Part shown: positions 18,243 through 27,934 of the stretch, piece after piece
Layout: the number at the start of each line of letters is the position of its first letter
Position numbering within the stretch: position 1 is the first letter of the stretch
Assembly (NCBI RefSeq): GCF_030913655.1
Contig: NZ_CP133189.1
Span: forward strand, 1,488,001-1,552,000
DNA: 64,000 bases
Origin: Clostridium sp. MB40-C1
GTDB taxonomy: Bacteria > Bacillota > Clostridia > Clostridiales > Clostridiaceae
Reading direction: 5' to 3'
Translations under genes and position numbers: made by a program
The notes under the pieces: generated by a model
Databases searched by the model: none
Told to the model about the DNA's origin: nothing
Seen by the model: only the letters and a program-made list of their open reading frames with translations

Positions 18243-19787
18243 TTACTTTGCATATTCAATGGCCCTGATCTCACGTATTATATTAACTTTAATTTGACCA
18301 GGATACTCTAATTCTTTTTCTATTGTTTTAACTATATTTCTAGCCATTTCGATACACTCAGCATCATCAATTTGCTCTGGTTTAACCATAATCCTAACTT
18401 CTCTTCCTGCTTGTATAGCATATGATTTTTCTACACCCTCATAGGAATTCGCTATTTCTTCAAGTTTTTCCAATCTCTTAATATAAGCTTCTAAAGTTTC
18501 TCTTCTTGCCCCAGGTCTCGCTGCTGATATAGCATCCGCAGCTTGAACTAAAATTGCTTCTATTGAATCATATTCAACATCACCATGATGAGCTGCAATA
18601 GCATTAACTATTATAGGAGACTCATGATGTTTTTTCGCAATTTCAGCACCTATAAGTGCATGTGGTCCTTCAATTTCATGATCTACAGCTTTACCGATAT
18701 CATGCAGCAAACCTGCTCTTTTAGCTATTGTCGGATCTATTCCTAACTCTGAAGCCATAACACCTGCTAAATAAGAAACTTCTATAGAATGCTTCAAAAC
18801 ATTTTGACCATAACTTGTTCTATACTTTAACCTTCCTAAAAGTTTTATTAACTCTTGATGAAGACCATGTACACCTGTTTCAAATGTTACCTGTTCGCCT
18901 TCTTCTTTTATATCGTTTTCTACTTCCTTTTTAGCCTTCTCTACCATCTCTTCAATTCTTGCTGGATGAATTCTGCCGTCAATAATCAACTTTTCAAGAG
19001 CTATGCGAGCAACCTGTCTTCTTATAGGATCAAACCCAGATAAAATTACAGCTTCAGGAGTATCATCAATGATTAAATCTACCCCTGTTAGAGTTTCTAA
19101 CGTTCTTATGTTTCTTCCTTCTCTACCAATAATTCTACCCTTCATTTCATCATTCGGAAGAGCCACTACATGTACAGTACTCTCTGCCACATGATCTGCT
19201 GCACATCTTTGTATGGCACAAGAAATTACTTCTCTAGCCTTTTTGTCAGCTTCTTCTTTAGCTTTGTTTTCAATATCTTTGATCATCATAGCAGTTTCAT
19301 GTTTAATTTCTTTTCTAGTTTCTTCCAGTAAGATTTGACGAGCTTCATCGGAAGTCAAACCAGATAATCTTTCAAGTTCTTGTCGTTGTTTTTCGTAAAG
19401 CTCTTCTATACTCGCTTCTTTATTTTCTACTTCCTGCTGCTTTTTATTAAGTGCTTCTTCTTTTTTCTCAATTGCATCACTCTTTTTATCCAACAATTCT
19501 TCACGTTGAATATTTCTTCTTTCCAATCTCTGAAGTTCATTACGTCTTTCTCTTGACTCTTTTTCAAAATCATTCCTTAACCTATGAACTTCTTCCTTAG
19601 CTTCCAAAATAGCTTCTTTCTTTATAGATTCTGCATTTTTTTCAGCTTCTCCTACTATATCCTTTGCTTTAACCTCAGCTTCCGAAATCTTTGCTTGTGA
19701 TATATTTTTTCTAACGTATATTATTACAAACACAAATAAAATAACAACAGCCAAAAGCGCTAAGTACACAAAAAATTTATTACTCAA
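18243..19787 (-). CDS. rny: Ribonuclease Y
   Basis: A 514-residue membrane-anchored endoribonuclease that initiates mRNA decay in Firmicutes. The start is TTG at 19787, behind AAGGAGGTG. An N-terminal transmembrane helix (about 6-26) is followed by a long Glu/Lys coiled coil (about 30-195), a KH domain ([15 protein letters not shown], about 212-226), and an HD domain with HDIGKA (about 362-367). The downstream partner is the terminator at 18188; recA lies upstream on the same strand but behind its own terminator. Confidence 0.97.
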   Translation of the reverse strand: MSNKFFVYLALLAVVILFVFVIIYVRKNISQAKISEAEVKAKDIVGEAEKNAESIKKEAILEAKEEVHRLRNDFEKESRERRNELQRLERRNIQREELLDKKSDAIEKKEEALNKKQQEVENKEASIEELYEKQRQELERLSGLTSDEARQILLEETRKEIKHETAMMIKDIENKAKEEADKKAREVISCAIQRCAADHVAESTVHVVALPNDEMKGRIIGREGRNIRTLETLTGVDLIIDDTPEAVILSGFDPIRRQVARIALEKLIIDGRIHPARIEEMVEKAKKEVENDIKEEGEQVTFETGVHGLHQELIKLLGRLKYRTSYGQNVLKHSIEVSYLAGVMASELGIDPTIAKRAGLLHDIGKAVDHEIEGPHALIGAEIAKKHHESPIIVNAIAAHHGDVEYDSIEAILVQAADAISAARPGARRETLEAYIKRLEKLEEIANSYEGVEKSYAIQAGREVRIMVKPEQIDDAECIEMARNIVKTIEKELEYPGQIKVNIIREIRAIEYAK

Positions 19788-19832
19788 AACAACACCTCCT
19801 TACTATTCTATTTTGAATAACCCATAGTAAGC

Positions 19833-19844
19833 ATTAGCGAAGTT
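19833..19844. repeat. Half-site copy of the dif-like arm
   Basis: ATTAGCGAAGTT shares an exact 11-mer (TTAGCGAAGTT) with the right arm of the inverted repeat at 13851-13880. The other arm and centre are absent. It lies 46 bases upstream of the rny start codon. It may be chance or a lone recombinase contact site. Confidence 0.35.
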
Positions 19845-20023
19845 TAGAAAGGTGTTTTATATTTACTTAATATATAAATATTATTTTCACATGTTAAACC
19901 AGTATTTGTATTCATTTTATATTATTTTTAAATTTATGTCAAGTTTATGAAAAAACTGATGAAAATCCTTCTATCACATAAATTAATCTTGTTTGTTCTT
20001 ATATTATATCCATTTATACAAAT

Positions 20024-20068
20024 AAAAAGACACTTTTATTAAGTAAAATACCTAAAAAGTGTCCTTTT
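20024..20068 (-). terminator. Intrinsic terminator of recA
   Basis: AAAAAGACACTTTT (20024-20037) pairs with AAAAGTGTCCTTTT (20055-20068) with one mismatch, and lies just beyond the recA stop codon on the minus strand. Confidence 0.8.
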
Positions 20069-20076
20069 ATTACATA

Positions 20077-21135
20077 TTATTTTTTTGTTTTATTAGCCTC
20101 TTTTTCATTATCAGCTTTTTTTTCTACCTCATTAGTTATATTTCTTTTTGGTAAATCGTGTTTATCTCTAATTTGATTCTCCACTTCATATAAAACATTT
20201 GTATTTTCTTTTAAGAATTGTTTAGCATTTTCTCTACCTTGACCTAAACGAATATCTTTATAAGAAAACCACGAACCGCTTTTTTGAATTATTTCTTCAT
20301 CTACACCAACATCAAGAACATTTCCTTCATATGAAATACCAGTTCCATACATTATATCAAATTCAGCTTGTTTAAATGGAGAGGCTACCTTGTTTTTAAC
20401 AACCTTCACTCTTGTTCTATTACCTAAAAACTCGTCTCCTTGTTTAATAGTCTCTATTCTTCTAACATCTAATCTTACAGAAGAGTAGAATTTTAAAGCT
20501 CTACCACCAGGAGTTGTTTCAGGATTTCCAAACATAATTCCAACTTTTTCTCTTAATTGATTTATAAATATTGTTGAACATCTTGATTTGTTAATAGCTC
20601 CTGCTAATTTTCTTAATGCTTGAGACATCAACCTTGCTTGGAGTCCTACATGAGAATCTCCCATCTCTCCTTCTATTTCAGCTTTTGGAACCAAAGCTGC
20701 AACTGAGTCAATTATTATTATATCTACTGCACCAGACCTTACTAGAGCTTCACAAATTTCTAATGCTTGTTCTCCTGTATCTGGTTGAGAAACTACTAAG
20801 TTATCAATATCAACTCCTAATGCTTTTGCATAAATAGGATCTAGAGCATGTTCTGCATCTATAAAAGCAGCAGTTCCTCCTGATTTTTGAGTTTCTGCAA
20901 CAATATGTAGTGCAACTGTTGTCTTACCTGAAGATTCTGGACCAAAAACTTCGATTATTCTGCCTCTTGGTATTCCACCTATTCCTAATGCTATATCTAA
21001 AGATAAACTTCCTGTTGAGATAGACTCCACATTAAGTACACTGTCTTCTCCAAGTTTCATTACTGAACCTTTTCCAAATTGTTTTTCGATTTGATTCATA
21101 GCCGCTTGCAAAGCTTTTAATTTTTCACTATCCAT
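20077..21135 (-). CDS. recA: Recombinase A
   Basis: RecA strand-exchange protein and LexA co-protease, 352 residues from the chosen start. The start is placed at ATG 21133-21135 ([20 protein letters not shown]) because this aligns with other clostridial RecA N-termini and follows TTCGGGGATATAT. The frame is open 14 codons further up to 21177, but that extension runs into the LexA box and lies only a few bases past the predicted transcription start. Motifs: Walker [10 protein letters not shown], loop L1, loop L2, and a Lys/Glu-rich acidic-basic tail. A second in-frame ATG at 21159 next to AAGGAAAGG is a less likely start. Confidence 0.96.
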   Translation of the reverse strand: MDSEKLKALQAAMNQIEKQFGKGSVMKLGEDSVLNVESISTGSLSLDIALGIGGIPRGRIIEVFGPESSGKTTVALHIVAETQKSGGTAAFIDAEHALDPIYAKALGVDIDNLVVSQPDTGEQALEICEALVRSGAVDIIIIDSVAALVPKAEIEGEMGDSHVGLQARLMSQALRKLAGAINKSRCSTIFINQLREKVGIMFGNPETTPGGRALKFYSSVRLDVRRIETIKQGDEFLGNRTRVKVVKNKVASPFKQAEFDIMYGTGISYEGNVLDVGVDEEIIQKSGSWFSYKDIRLGQGRENAKQFLKENTNVLYEVENQIRDKHDLPKRNITNEVEKKADNEKEANKTKK

Positions 21136-21170
21136 ATATATCCCCGAAGGGCTCACCATCCTTTCCTTAT

Positions 21171-21184
21171 CGAACATTCGTTCT
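21171..21184. promoter_or_regulatory. LexA (SOS) box of recA
   Basis: CGAACATTCGTTCT matches the Bacillus LexA-box consensus CGAACRNRYGTTYC at 12 of 14 positions by eye. It lies directly downstream of the recA -10 element, so bound LexA would block initiation. Confidence 0.82.
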
Positions 21185-21190
21185 ATCTTA

Positions 21191-21219
21191 ATTATATAAT
21201 ATTTTATATGTTAGGTCAA
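21191..21219 (-). promoter_or_regulatory. recA sigma-A promoter
   Basis: On the minus strand TTGACC (21219-21214), a 17-base spacer and TATAAT (21196-21191). Transcription should start near 21184, inside the LexA box. Confidence 0.78.
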
Positions 21220-21299
21220 CATTATAATAGTATAAAAGTCCCTATTAGTTGGCAATATAGGAACTTATTAGTAATTATATCCATTTTAAAATAATTTAA

Positions 21300-21842
21300 T
21301 CAGTTTTCAGTACTAAGGGCACTTTTGTTTTTTATAAAATAGTCAAGTCCAGATATAATAGTTATTACAGTACATATCCCTAGTGATATATATGTTATAT
21401 ATACTATAAAAACAGGACTATAAATAAGTTTAATTAAAGCAACTATAATAGCTGTCATTTGAGAAACTGTTTTTATTTTTCCCCACCAGCTAGCTGCTAT
21501 AACAACCCCTTCTGCAGCTGCAACCGCTCTTAGTCCAGTTACAGCAAATTCTCTTGCTATTATTATCATAGCTACCCATGTAGGTACAACCCCATGTTCC
21601 ACCAAAGAAACAAGAGCAGAAGTAACTAAAAGTTTATCTGCTAGTGGATCCATGAACTTACCAAATTTCGTTACTTGATTTCTACTTCTTGCAATGTATC
21701 CATCTAATTTATCTGTGAAGGATGCAGCTGCAAAAATCACAATAGCTATAATAGTACCTAAAGTAGTATTTAAAGAAATAAATACTAAAAATCCAGGTAT
21801 TAGTATAATTCTTAATATTGTTAATTTATTTGCAAGATTCAT
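21300..21842 (-). CDS. pgsA: CDP-diacylglycerol--glycerol-3-phosphate 3-phosphatidyltransferase
   Basis: A 180-residue integral membrane enzyme that makes phosphatidylglycerol phosphate. The start is ATG 21840-21842, nine bases after GGAGT; three upstream codons have no suitable ribosome site. The CDP-alcohol phosphotransferase motif is complete: [20 protein letters not shown] then KFMDPLADK (D-x2-DG-x2-AR-x8-G-x3-D-x3-D). Several transmembrane helices follow. Its 5' end overlaps rimO by 17 bases, so it is translationally coupled to it; the pgsA-recA neighbourhood is common in Firmicutes. Confidence 0.95.
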   Translation of the reverse strand: MNLANKLTILRIILIPGFLVFISLNTTLGTIIAIVIFAAASFTDKLDGYIARSRNQVTKFGKFMDPLADKLLVTSALVSLVEHGVVPTWVAMIIIAREFAVTGLRAVAAAEGVVIAASWWGKIKTVSQMTAIIVALIKLIYSPVFIVYITYISLGICTVITIISGLDYFIKNKSALSTEN

Positions 21843-23166
21843 CGCATACAACTCCTATTAAATCATATTCTAAAGCTTCTTTTATTGAAACTTCTATAAA
21901 ATCACCTATATTTAATATTTTATCACACTTAAAGAAAATTGCACCATCTATTTCTGGAGACATTTCATGGCTTCTTCCAATCCAGTACTCTTCATTTCTT
22001 CCTTCTACTAACACTTTATATCTTTTACCTATCTTTTGACTATTATTCTCTTTAGAAATTCCCTGTTGCATAAGCATTAGTTCTTCTTCTCTTTTTTCTT
22101 TAATACAAGCTTCTACTTGATTTTCCATTTTAGCTGCTGGTGTATTTTCTTCCTGAGAATATTTAAACACTCCAAGTTTATCAAATTTTATTTCAGATAT
22201 AAATTCTTTTAATTCCTGAAATTCAGAATCAGTTTCTCCTGGAAAGCCTACAATTATTGAAGTACGTAAAGATAAATCCTTTATCTTAGTTTTTAATTTT
22301 AAAATATTACTGATTATTTCCTCTTTAGTTCCTTTTCTATTCATTCTTTTAAGTACTGAATTGCTAACATGTTGTATAGGAATATCTAAATAATTACATA
22401 CTTTTTTATTAGTAGCTATTTCCTCTATTAATTCATCTGTAATTTCTTCTGGATAGCAGTATAATACCCTTATCCATTCCAAGTCATTTATTTTAGATAT
22501 TTCCCTTATCAATTCCGGAAGCTTATGCTCATTATATAAATCAATTCCATATCGAGTAGTGTCTTGGGCAACTAATATTAATTCTTTAACTCCGCCTTTC
22601 ACTAATTCTTTTGCTTCTGTAAGTATACTTTCCATTCTTCTACTTCTGTATTTACCTCTTATTTTAGGAATAACACAATATGTACAAAAATTACTACATC
22701 CCTCTCCTATTCTTAGGTAAGCACTATGTGAAGGAGTAGTAAGTATTCTTTTACCTTCATTAATTATAGTATCACTATAATTACAATTACATACTCTATC
22801 TATAGTATTTTTATCTAAAAAAGTTTCTATATAATCCCCTAATTTTTCATAGTCATTTACTCCTAACATAATATCAATTTCAGGTATAAGATTATGTAGT
22901 TCATCAGAATATCTTTGTGTAAGACATCCTGTTGCAATTAAAAGTTTGCATTTTTCATCCTTATATTCAGACATTTCTAATATGGTATTTATAGATTCTT
23001 CCTTTGAACTTTCAATAAACCCACATGTATTCACAATAATTATGTCTGCATCTTTTGGATTATTTACTATTTTGTATTTATCACATAAGCTTCCTAATAT
23101 TAATTCAGAATCAATCCTATTTTTGTCACATCCTAAACTAACAAGTCCTATACTATATTTGGTCAC
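21826..23166 (-). CDS. rimO: Ribosomal protein S12 methylthiotransferase
   Basis: A 446-residue radical-SAM methylthiotransferase paralogous to the MiaB at 2692; RimO modifies an aspartate of ribosomal protein S12. The start is GTG at 23166 behind AAGGAGG. It shows the MTTase cysteines ([23 protein letters not shown]), the radical SAM C-x3-C-x2-C ([14 protein letters not shown]) and a TRAM domain at the C-terminus. [11 protein letters not shown] and [10 protein letters not shown] are RimO-like rather than MiaB-like. It ends inside pgsA. Confidence 0.94.
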   Translation of the reverse strand: MTKYSIGLVSLGCDKNRIDSELILGSLCDKYKIVNNPKDADIIIVNTCGFIESSKEESINTILEMSEYKDEKCKLLIATGCLTQRYSDELHNLIPEIDIMLGVNDYEKLGDYIETFLDKNTIDRVCNCNYSDTIINEGKRILTTPSHSAYLRIGEGCSNFCTYCVIPKIRGKYRSRRMESILTEAKELVKGGVKELILVAQDTTRYGIDLYNEHKLPELIREISKINDLEWIRVLYCYPEEITDELIEEIATNKKVCNYLDIPIQHVSNSVLKRMNRKGTKEEIISNILKLKTKIKDLSLRTSIIVGFPGETDSEFQELKEFISEIKFDKLGVFKYSQEENTPAAKMENQVEACIKEKREEELMLMQQGISKENNSQKIGKRYKVLVEGRNEEYWIGRSHEMSPEIDGAIFFKCDKILNIGDFIEVSIKEALEYDLIGVVCDESCK

Positions 23167-23256
23167 TTGATTTCCTCCTTAAGGTTAATTATTTAATATA
23201 TCATAAAACATATTGTAAATCTTACAATAAATTTTAACAAGTAATTTTGTGGATTT

Positions 23257-25530
23257 TTAGTTTTCTTTTTCTTCTACACTACTATCTATCAATATTTGTC
23301 GTGGTTTACTACCATTTCTACCTGAGATTACTCCCTTCTCCTCCATTTGTTCTATAATTCTAGCTGCTCTATTATATCCTATTCTAAGCTTTCTTTGCAA
23401 AAATGATGCAGAAGCTTGTCCTGATTCGATAACTACTTTTACAGCTTCATCAAATAGTTCATCATAATCTGAGTTCTTTTTTTCAAAATTTGTATTTATC
23501 TCTTCTAATATTTCTTCTTCATACACTACATCACTTTCATGATTTTTAATAGAATTGACTACCTTCTCTACCTCTTCTTCTGATATAAAAGCGCCTTGTA
23601 TTCTTACAGGCTTAGATTCTCCTACCGGATAAAATAACATATCTCCTCTACCTAATAACTTTTCAGCTCCAGATGAATCTAATATTGTTCTTGAATCAAT
23701 TTGACTTGAAACAGCAAAAGATATCCTAGATGGAATGTTAGCTTTTATTACTCCAGTTATTACATCTACTGACGGTCTTTGAGTTGCAATTACCAAGTGC
23801 ATGCCTGCAGCTCTAGCCATTTGTGCTAATCTTGCTATATACTCCTCCACTTCTCCAGGAGATACCATCATAAGATCAGCCAGCTCATCTATAATAATTA
23901 CTATCCACGGAAGCTTATCTTCTACTTTTCCCTTACTAAACAAATCATTATACCCTTCTATATTTCTAACATTATTCTCTGCAAACAGGTTGTATCTTCT
24001 AGTCATTTCATTTACAGCCCAGTTAAGCGCTCCAGCAGCTTTTTTAGGATTAGTAACTACAGGTATTAATAAATGGGGTATTTCATTATATACAATCAAT
24101 TCTACTACCTTAGGATCTACTAAAAGTAATTTCACATCATCTGGAGAATACTTATAAAGCAAACTAATAATAAGTGTATTTATACAAACACTTTTACCTG
24201 ATCCTGTTGCTCCTGCTATAAGTAAGTGAGGCATCTTAGATAAGTCTGCAACAACACAGTTTCCTCCTATGCCTTTTCCTAATGCAAAAGCTAAATTTTT
24301 ATCAAAATTTCTAAAAGCAGGATCTTCTAACACTTCTCTTAAGTAAACAGGTGAGACGTTTGTATTAGGTACTTCTATTCCAACAGCACTTTTGCCTGGA
24401 ATAGGTGCTTCTATTCTAATAGTTGAAGCTGCTAAACTTAAAGCTATATCATCAGATAAATGAGTTATTTTACTAACCTTTACTCCTGGACTCGGTTGTA
24501 GTTCAAATCTAGTTACGGATGGTCCTCTAGTAACTTGTATAACCTTAGCATCTACTCCAAAGCTAGCTAAAGTTTCTTCAAGTTTAGAAGCAATACCTAT
24601 AAGCTCTCTCTTATTATTTTTGTTATTAACTTCAACTGGATTATAATTTAGTAATTCTTCAGATGGATATATATATTCTGTTTTATGCTTATCAGAAGTT
24701 CGTATCATCTTCTCATTTAGTTCCTCATTAATTTGTTCAGCAGAAACTTCTTCTTCTATAACATTTCTATTACTTATATTATCTATAATTTTAGGCTCCT
24801 GATCATTACAATCTCCAGCTTTCATAAAATCTATAATTTTAAGCTTATTATTTATATTTTTTATAAAAGATTGTTCATCTGAATCCGTTTCTTTTATATC
24901 AATAGATTCTTTTTCTTTAAGATCTACTAATGTTTTATCTTTCTCTCTTAGTCTTTTACTGTTTTTATTTCTGATTTTAAAGTTCTTTAATATATCATTT
25001 AAGGTTATTTGAGATATTAATATAAAAGCTATACTATAAATACCTATAAAAATTATATAAGAACCCATACTGCCAAATAACTTGTAAAGAGGTATATCTA
25101 TCAAAAATCCTATAACTCCTGCATGTATGTAATCCTGTTCCATATATAATTTTTTTAAAATCTCTAAAACTTTTCCCTCTTCATAATATTTATCAATACT
25201 CATCATTTGAACAAAAAGAAGAGAGTTAATTATACATAATATAATTCCATAAAATCTTCTATTAAAATTCAACTTACCATTGTTAGTTATAAAGCTTACC
25301 CCTAAAATTATTAGTATAATTGGCGCGACATATGCTCCTACTCCCATAAGATAAATAAATATTTTTTTTACAGTTTGTCCTACTAATCCTGCAGAATTTG
25401 TTGCAAAAACACTTAAAAGCATTAGTATTCCACAGGTTATGAGAATTATCCCTTTAATATCATTGTGATATCTAGACTTTTCTTGATTTGTACTTTTCTT
25501 CTTTTTATCATTTACTTTTCTGGCCATCAT
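23257..25530 (-). CDS. ftsK: DNA translocase FtsK/SpoIIIE
   Basis: A 757-residue septal DNA pump. Four transmembrane helices lie in about residues 27-180, followed by a charged linker (about 190-290). The motor has Walker A GATGSGKS (about 425-432) and Walker B IIIDELADLMMV. The C-terminal gamma winged helix (about 690-745, SFLQRKLRIGYNRAARIIEQ) reads polar DNA motifs and, in E. coli, activates XerD at dif. It is therefore the natural partner for the recombinase and dif-like site 10 kb away. The first two codons are both ATG; the second gives better spacing to GAGGTG. Confidence 0.95.
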   Translation of the reverse strand: MMARKVNDKKKKSTNQEKSRYHNDIKGIILITCGILMLLSVFATNSAGLVGQTVKKIFIYLMGVGAYVAPIILIILGVSFITNNGKLNFNRRFYGIILCIINSLLFVQMMSIDKYYEEGKVLEILKKLYMEQDYIHAGVIGFLIDIPLYKLFGSMGSYIIFIGIYSIAFILISQITLNDILKNFKIRNKNSKRLREKDKTLVDLKEKESIDIKETDSDEQSFIKNINNKLKIIDFMKAGDCNDQEPKIIDNISNRNVIEEEVSAEQINEELNEKMIRTSDKHKTEYIYPSEELLNYNPVEVNNKNNKRELIGIASKLEETLASFGVDAKVIQVTRGPSVTRFELQPSPGVKVSKITHLSDDIALSLAASTIRIEAPIPGKSAVGIEVPNTNVSPVYLREVLEDPAFRNFDKNLAFALGKGIGGNCVVADLSKMPHLLIAGATGSGKSVCINTLIISLLYKYSPDDVKLLLVDPKVVELIVYNEIPHLLIPVVTNPKKAAGALNWAVNEMTRRYNLFAENNVRNIEGYNDLFSKGKVEDKLPWIVIIIDELADLMMVSPGEVEEYIARLAQMARAAGMHLVIATQRPSVDVITGVIKANIPSRISFAVSSQIDSRTILDSSGAEKLLGRGDMLFYPVGESKPVRIQGAFISEEEVEKVVNSIKNHESDVVYEEEILEEINTNFEKKNSDYDELFDEAVKVVIESGQASASFLQRKLRIGYNRAARIIEQMEEKGVISGRNGSKPRQILIDSSVEEKEN

Positions 25531-25586
25531 ATCACCTCTATCATTAGTTCTACATTTTCAATAAATAATCCTTTTTATATTATCAT

Positions 25587-25628
25587 AAAGAAAACTAGCC
25601 AAGAATAAAATATTGGCTAGTTTTCTTT
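25587..25628 (-). terminator. Hairpin at the tepA 3' end
   Basis: A perfect 16-bp stem (25587-25602 with 25613-25628) and 10-base loop overlap the tepA stop codon. It should end most tepA transcripts before ftsK. Confidence 0.85.
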
Positions 25629-26309
25629 TTTATTATCCTGAATCATTTTCTCTAATTTGTTTATAGAATCACTAAGCCCTCCTACCTCATCTATAAGTCC
25701 ATATTCTACTGCTTGATTGCCTATTAATATTGTTCCCATGTCATTTAACAATTCATCTGTTTGAAGCATTAACCTTCTTAAAGTACCTTTGGTTATCTTT
25801 GAAGTCTCTGTTATAAATTCAATTATTCTCTCTTGCATCTTATTAAAATACTCAAAGGTCTGAGGCACTCCTAATACCAACCCATTCATTCTTATAGGAT
25901 GAATGATCATAGTAGCACTAGGAGATATAAATGAATAATCTGCACATGTAGCAAGTGGCACCCCAATTGAATGCCCTCCTCCAATAACTAAAGATACTGT
26001 AGGCTTACTCAAACTTCTTATCATCTCTGATATGGCAAGACCTGCCTCTACATCTCCTCCTACTGTATTTAAGATTATTAAAACACCTTCTACACTATCA
26101 TTCATTTCAATAGATACTAATTGAGGAATTAAATGCTCATATTTAGTAGCTTTTGTTTGAGGTGGAGATACTGAATGACCTTCTATTTGACCTATTATTG
26201 GTAACACACTAATTTTTTCAGTAGAATTTGGAACATTAGGTACTCCTAATTCTTTTATTATATCCGATTTTATATTCTGCTCTTCATTGTCTATCATTTT
26301 TTCACTCAC
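25617..26309 (-). CDS. tepA: ClpP-like serine protease, TepA/YmfB type
   Basis: A 230-residue member of the ClpP/crotonase fold called translocation-enhancing protein TepA in Bacillus. The GTG at 26307-26309 is chosen as start since GGAGG lies seven bases upstream, whereas the GTG two codons earlier is too close. The catalytic serine is in [12 protein letters not shown] (about residue 100), with [12 protein letters not shown] carrying the His. [19 protein letters not shown] segment closes the fold. It differs from true ClpP by the long N-terminus. Its position between dapG and ftsK matches the Bacillus dapG-ymfA-tepA-ftsK order. Confidence 0.88.
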   Translation of the reverse strand: MSEKMIDNEEQNIKSDIIKELGVPNVPNSTEKISVLPIIGQIEGHSVSPPQTKATKYEHLIPQLVSIEMNDSVEGVLIILNTVGGDVEAGLAISEMIRSLSKPTVSLVIGGGHSIGVPLATCADYSFISPSATMIIHPIRMNGLVLGVPQTFEYFNKMQERIIEFITETSKITKGTLRRLMLQTDELLNDMGTILIGNQAVEYGLIDEVGGLSDSINKLEKMIQDNKKEN

Positions 26310-26364
26310 TGCCACTCCTCCTATCTAAACTTATTCTTTACTTAATGAGGAATGACTATTCATG

Positions 26365-27573
26365 TTATTTATTTTCTAAGTTAAATTCTTTATGAAGTGC
26401 ATTTATAGCTTCTTGTGTATGCTTAGACTCTACTAGACACCATATTGTTGTATGGGAATCTGCCGTCTGAAAGACTTCAATATTCTCTTTTGTTAAAGCT
26501 TTTAAAATTCTGGCCATAACTCCTGGTATTCCACACATTCCAGAGCCTATAATAGCTATCTTACTACAATTATCAATATAAGAATATTTTAAATTTAGCT
26601 TTTTCATTATAGAATCAACCTTTGATAAATCACTCTGACTTATTGTAAATATCTTCTGATTCGTAAACACATTTATTAAATCTATACTTATAAAATTTTC
26701 TGCAAGATCAGGTAATACACTATGATAATTATCATTGCCACGATTTTTTGATAACTCTACTTTAATTTGAACCCTATTATTCATATGAGTTATTCCAGTC
26801 ACAGGCTTGTTACTATCTAAGTCACCTACATTATCAATAATCGTCCCTACACACTCACTCATTGTATTCTTTATAACTAAAGGTATATTAGCTTTCATAG
26901 CAATTTCTACAGCTCTAGGATGAATTACTTTAGCTCCTTGATATGCAAATTGAAAAACCTCATTATAACTTATTTCTTTTATAAGCGCTGCATTTTCAAC
27001 TATTCTAGGATCTGCTGTCATAATTCCATCAACATCTGTATATATATGAATTTCTTCTGCTTTTAAAGCTACTCCTAATATAGCTGCACTAACATCACTT
27101 CCACCTCTCCCAAGTGTAGTTAAAAATCCATCTTCACTCATTCCTTGAAATCCTGTAACAACTGGAATTTTATTTTCCTTTAATAACTTCATTAAGTTTT
27201 CTGTATTAACATTTTTTAATTGTGCATTGCCAAAATCATTGTCAGTTATAATTCCAGCCTGTCCGCCTGTAAAAGGTACTGCATCTATATTATGAGAATA
27301 TAATTCGTCACATAAAACTACAGAACTTATTATCTCCCCACATCCCATTAAAAGGTCTACACCTTGTTTATTATCATTGTTTTTATATTCTTCTGTTAAA
27401 AGCATTAAAAGAGAGTCTGTAGCATATGGTTGTCCTATTCTCCCCATAGCTGACACAACTACAACTGGTGAATAACCAGCTTCTTTAGCTTTAGCTATTT
27501 TTTCAACTACAGCTAACCTTCGTTCATGAGTCGAAACAGATGTTCCACCAAATTTTTGTACTAGAATTTTCAT
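26365..27573 (-). CDS. dapG: Aspartate kinase (DapG type)
   Basis: A 402-residue aspartokinase, the first step of lysine/threonine/diaminopimelate synthesis. The start is ATG 27571-27573 after TTGGAGG. The N-terminal kinase motif KFGGTSV (residues 6-12), GRGGSDVSA (about 155-163) and two C-terminal ACT domains (about 265-400) are visible. In Bacillus, DapG is the diaminopimelate-sensitive isozyme expressed with dipicolinate synthase; here no dpa genes adjoin. It is two codons beyond ymxH in the same direction. Confidence 0.94.
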   Translation of the reverse strand: MKILVQKFGGTSVSTHERRLAVVEKIAKAKEAGYSPVVVVSAMGRIGQPYATDSLLMLLTEEYKNNDNKQGVDLLMGCGEIISSVVLCDELYSHNIDAVPFTGGQAGIITDNDFGNAQLKNVNTENLMKLLKENKIPVVTGFQGMSEDGFLTTLGRGGSDVSAAILGVALKAEEIHIYTDVDGIMTADPRIVENAALIKEISYNEVFQFAYQGAKVIHPRAVEIAMKANIPLVIKNTMSECVGTIIDNVGDLDSNKPVTGITHMNNRVQIKVELSKNRGNDNYHSVLPDLAENFISIDLINVFTNQKIFTISQSDLSKVDSIMKKLNLKYSYIDNCSKIAIIGSGMCGIPGVMARILKALTKENIEVFQTADSHTTIWCLVESKHTQEAINALHKEFNLENK

Positions 27574-27592
27574 GTTATTCCTCCAAGTCACT

Positions 27593-27877
27593 TTATTTAT
27601 TAACTCTTTTTAATTCTGATTCTTCAACATCTACTATTATAGTTCTTGCACCAATTTTATTTACATATTCCCAAGGTATTTCTAAGATTTCAGAATTAGA
27701 AAAAAAGTTAAAATGGGATTTACCGTTGTTTATTATTAAAAATTTCATTTCTCCATTTTCATCGATTATTATATCATTATTTGAAAGATAATTATATCTC
27801 TCTCCATTATTTATATTAATTATTTCATAATTTTCAATCTCACTATAAAACTTACTATTATTAAATTCCAAGTACAT
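27593..27877 (-). CDS. ymxH: YlmC/YmxH family PRC-barrel protein
   Basis: A 94-residue protein with the YlmC/YmxH text: an N-terminal strand pair, GERYNYLSNNDIIIDENGEM, then EILEIPWEYVNKIGARTIIVD (shown here in two parts: EILEIPWEYVNK, IGARTIIVD). These small PRC-barrel proteins are expressed in sporulation in Bacillus, but no activity is known. The start at 27877 follows GAGGAGG closely. A TTG two codons later is an alternative with better spacing. Its ribosome site lies partly in a hairpin (27883-27927). It lies between an M16 peptidase and dapG, as in Bacillus ymxG-ymxH. Confidence 0.85.
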   Translation of the reverse strand: MYLEFNNSKFYSEIENYEIININNGERYNYLSNNDIIIDENGEMKFLIINNGKSHFNFFSNSEILEIPWEYVNKIGARTIIVDVEESELKRVNK

Positions 27878-27882
27878 TTCCT

Positions 27883-27927
27883 CCTCTACTATATATTTAT
27901 GATATATAGTATGATATATAGTAGAGG
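27883..27927 (-). promoter_or_regulatory. Hairpin masking the ymxH ribosome binding site
   Basis: A perfect 14-bp stem (CCTCTACTATATAT at 27883-27896 with its complement at 27914-27927), loop 17 bases. On the minus strand the distal arm ends AGAGG, joining AGGAAATG, so half of the Shine-Dalgarno sequence is paired. It may throttle translation or end the M16 transcript. Confidence 0.6.
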
Positions 27928-27934
27928 TATATTA

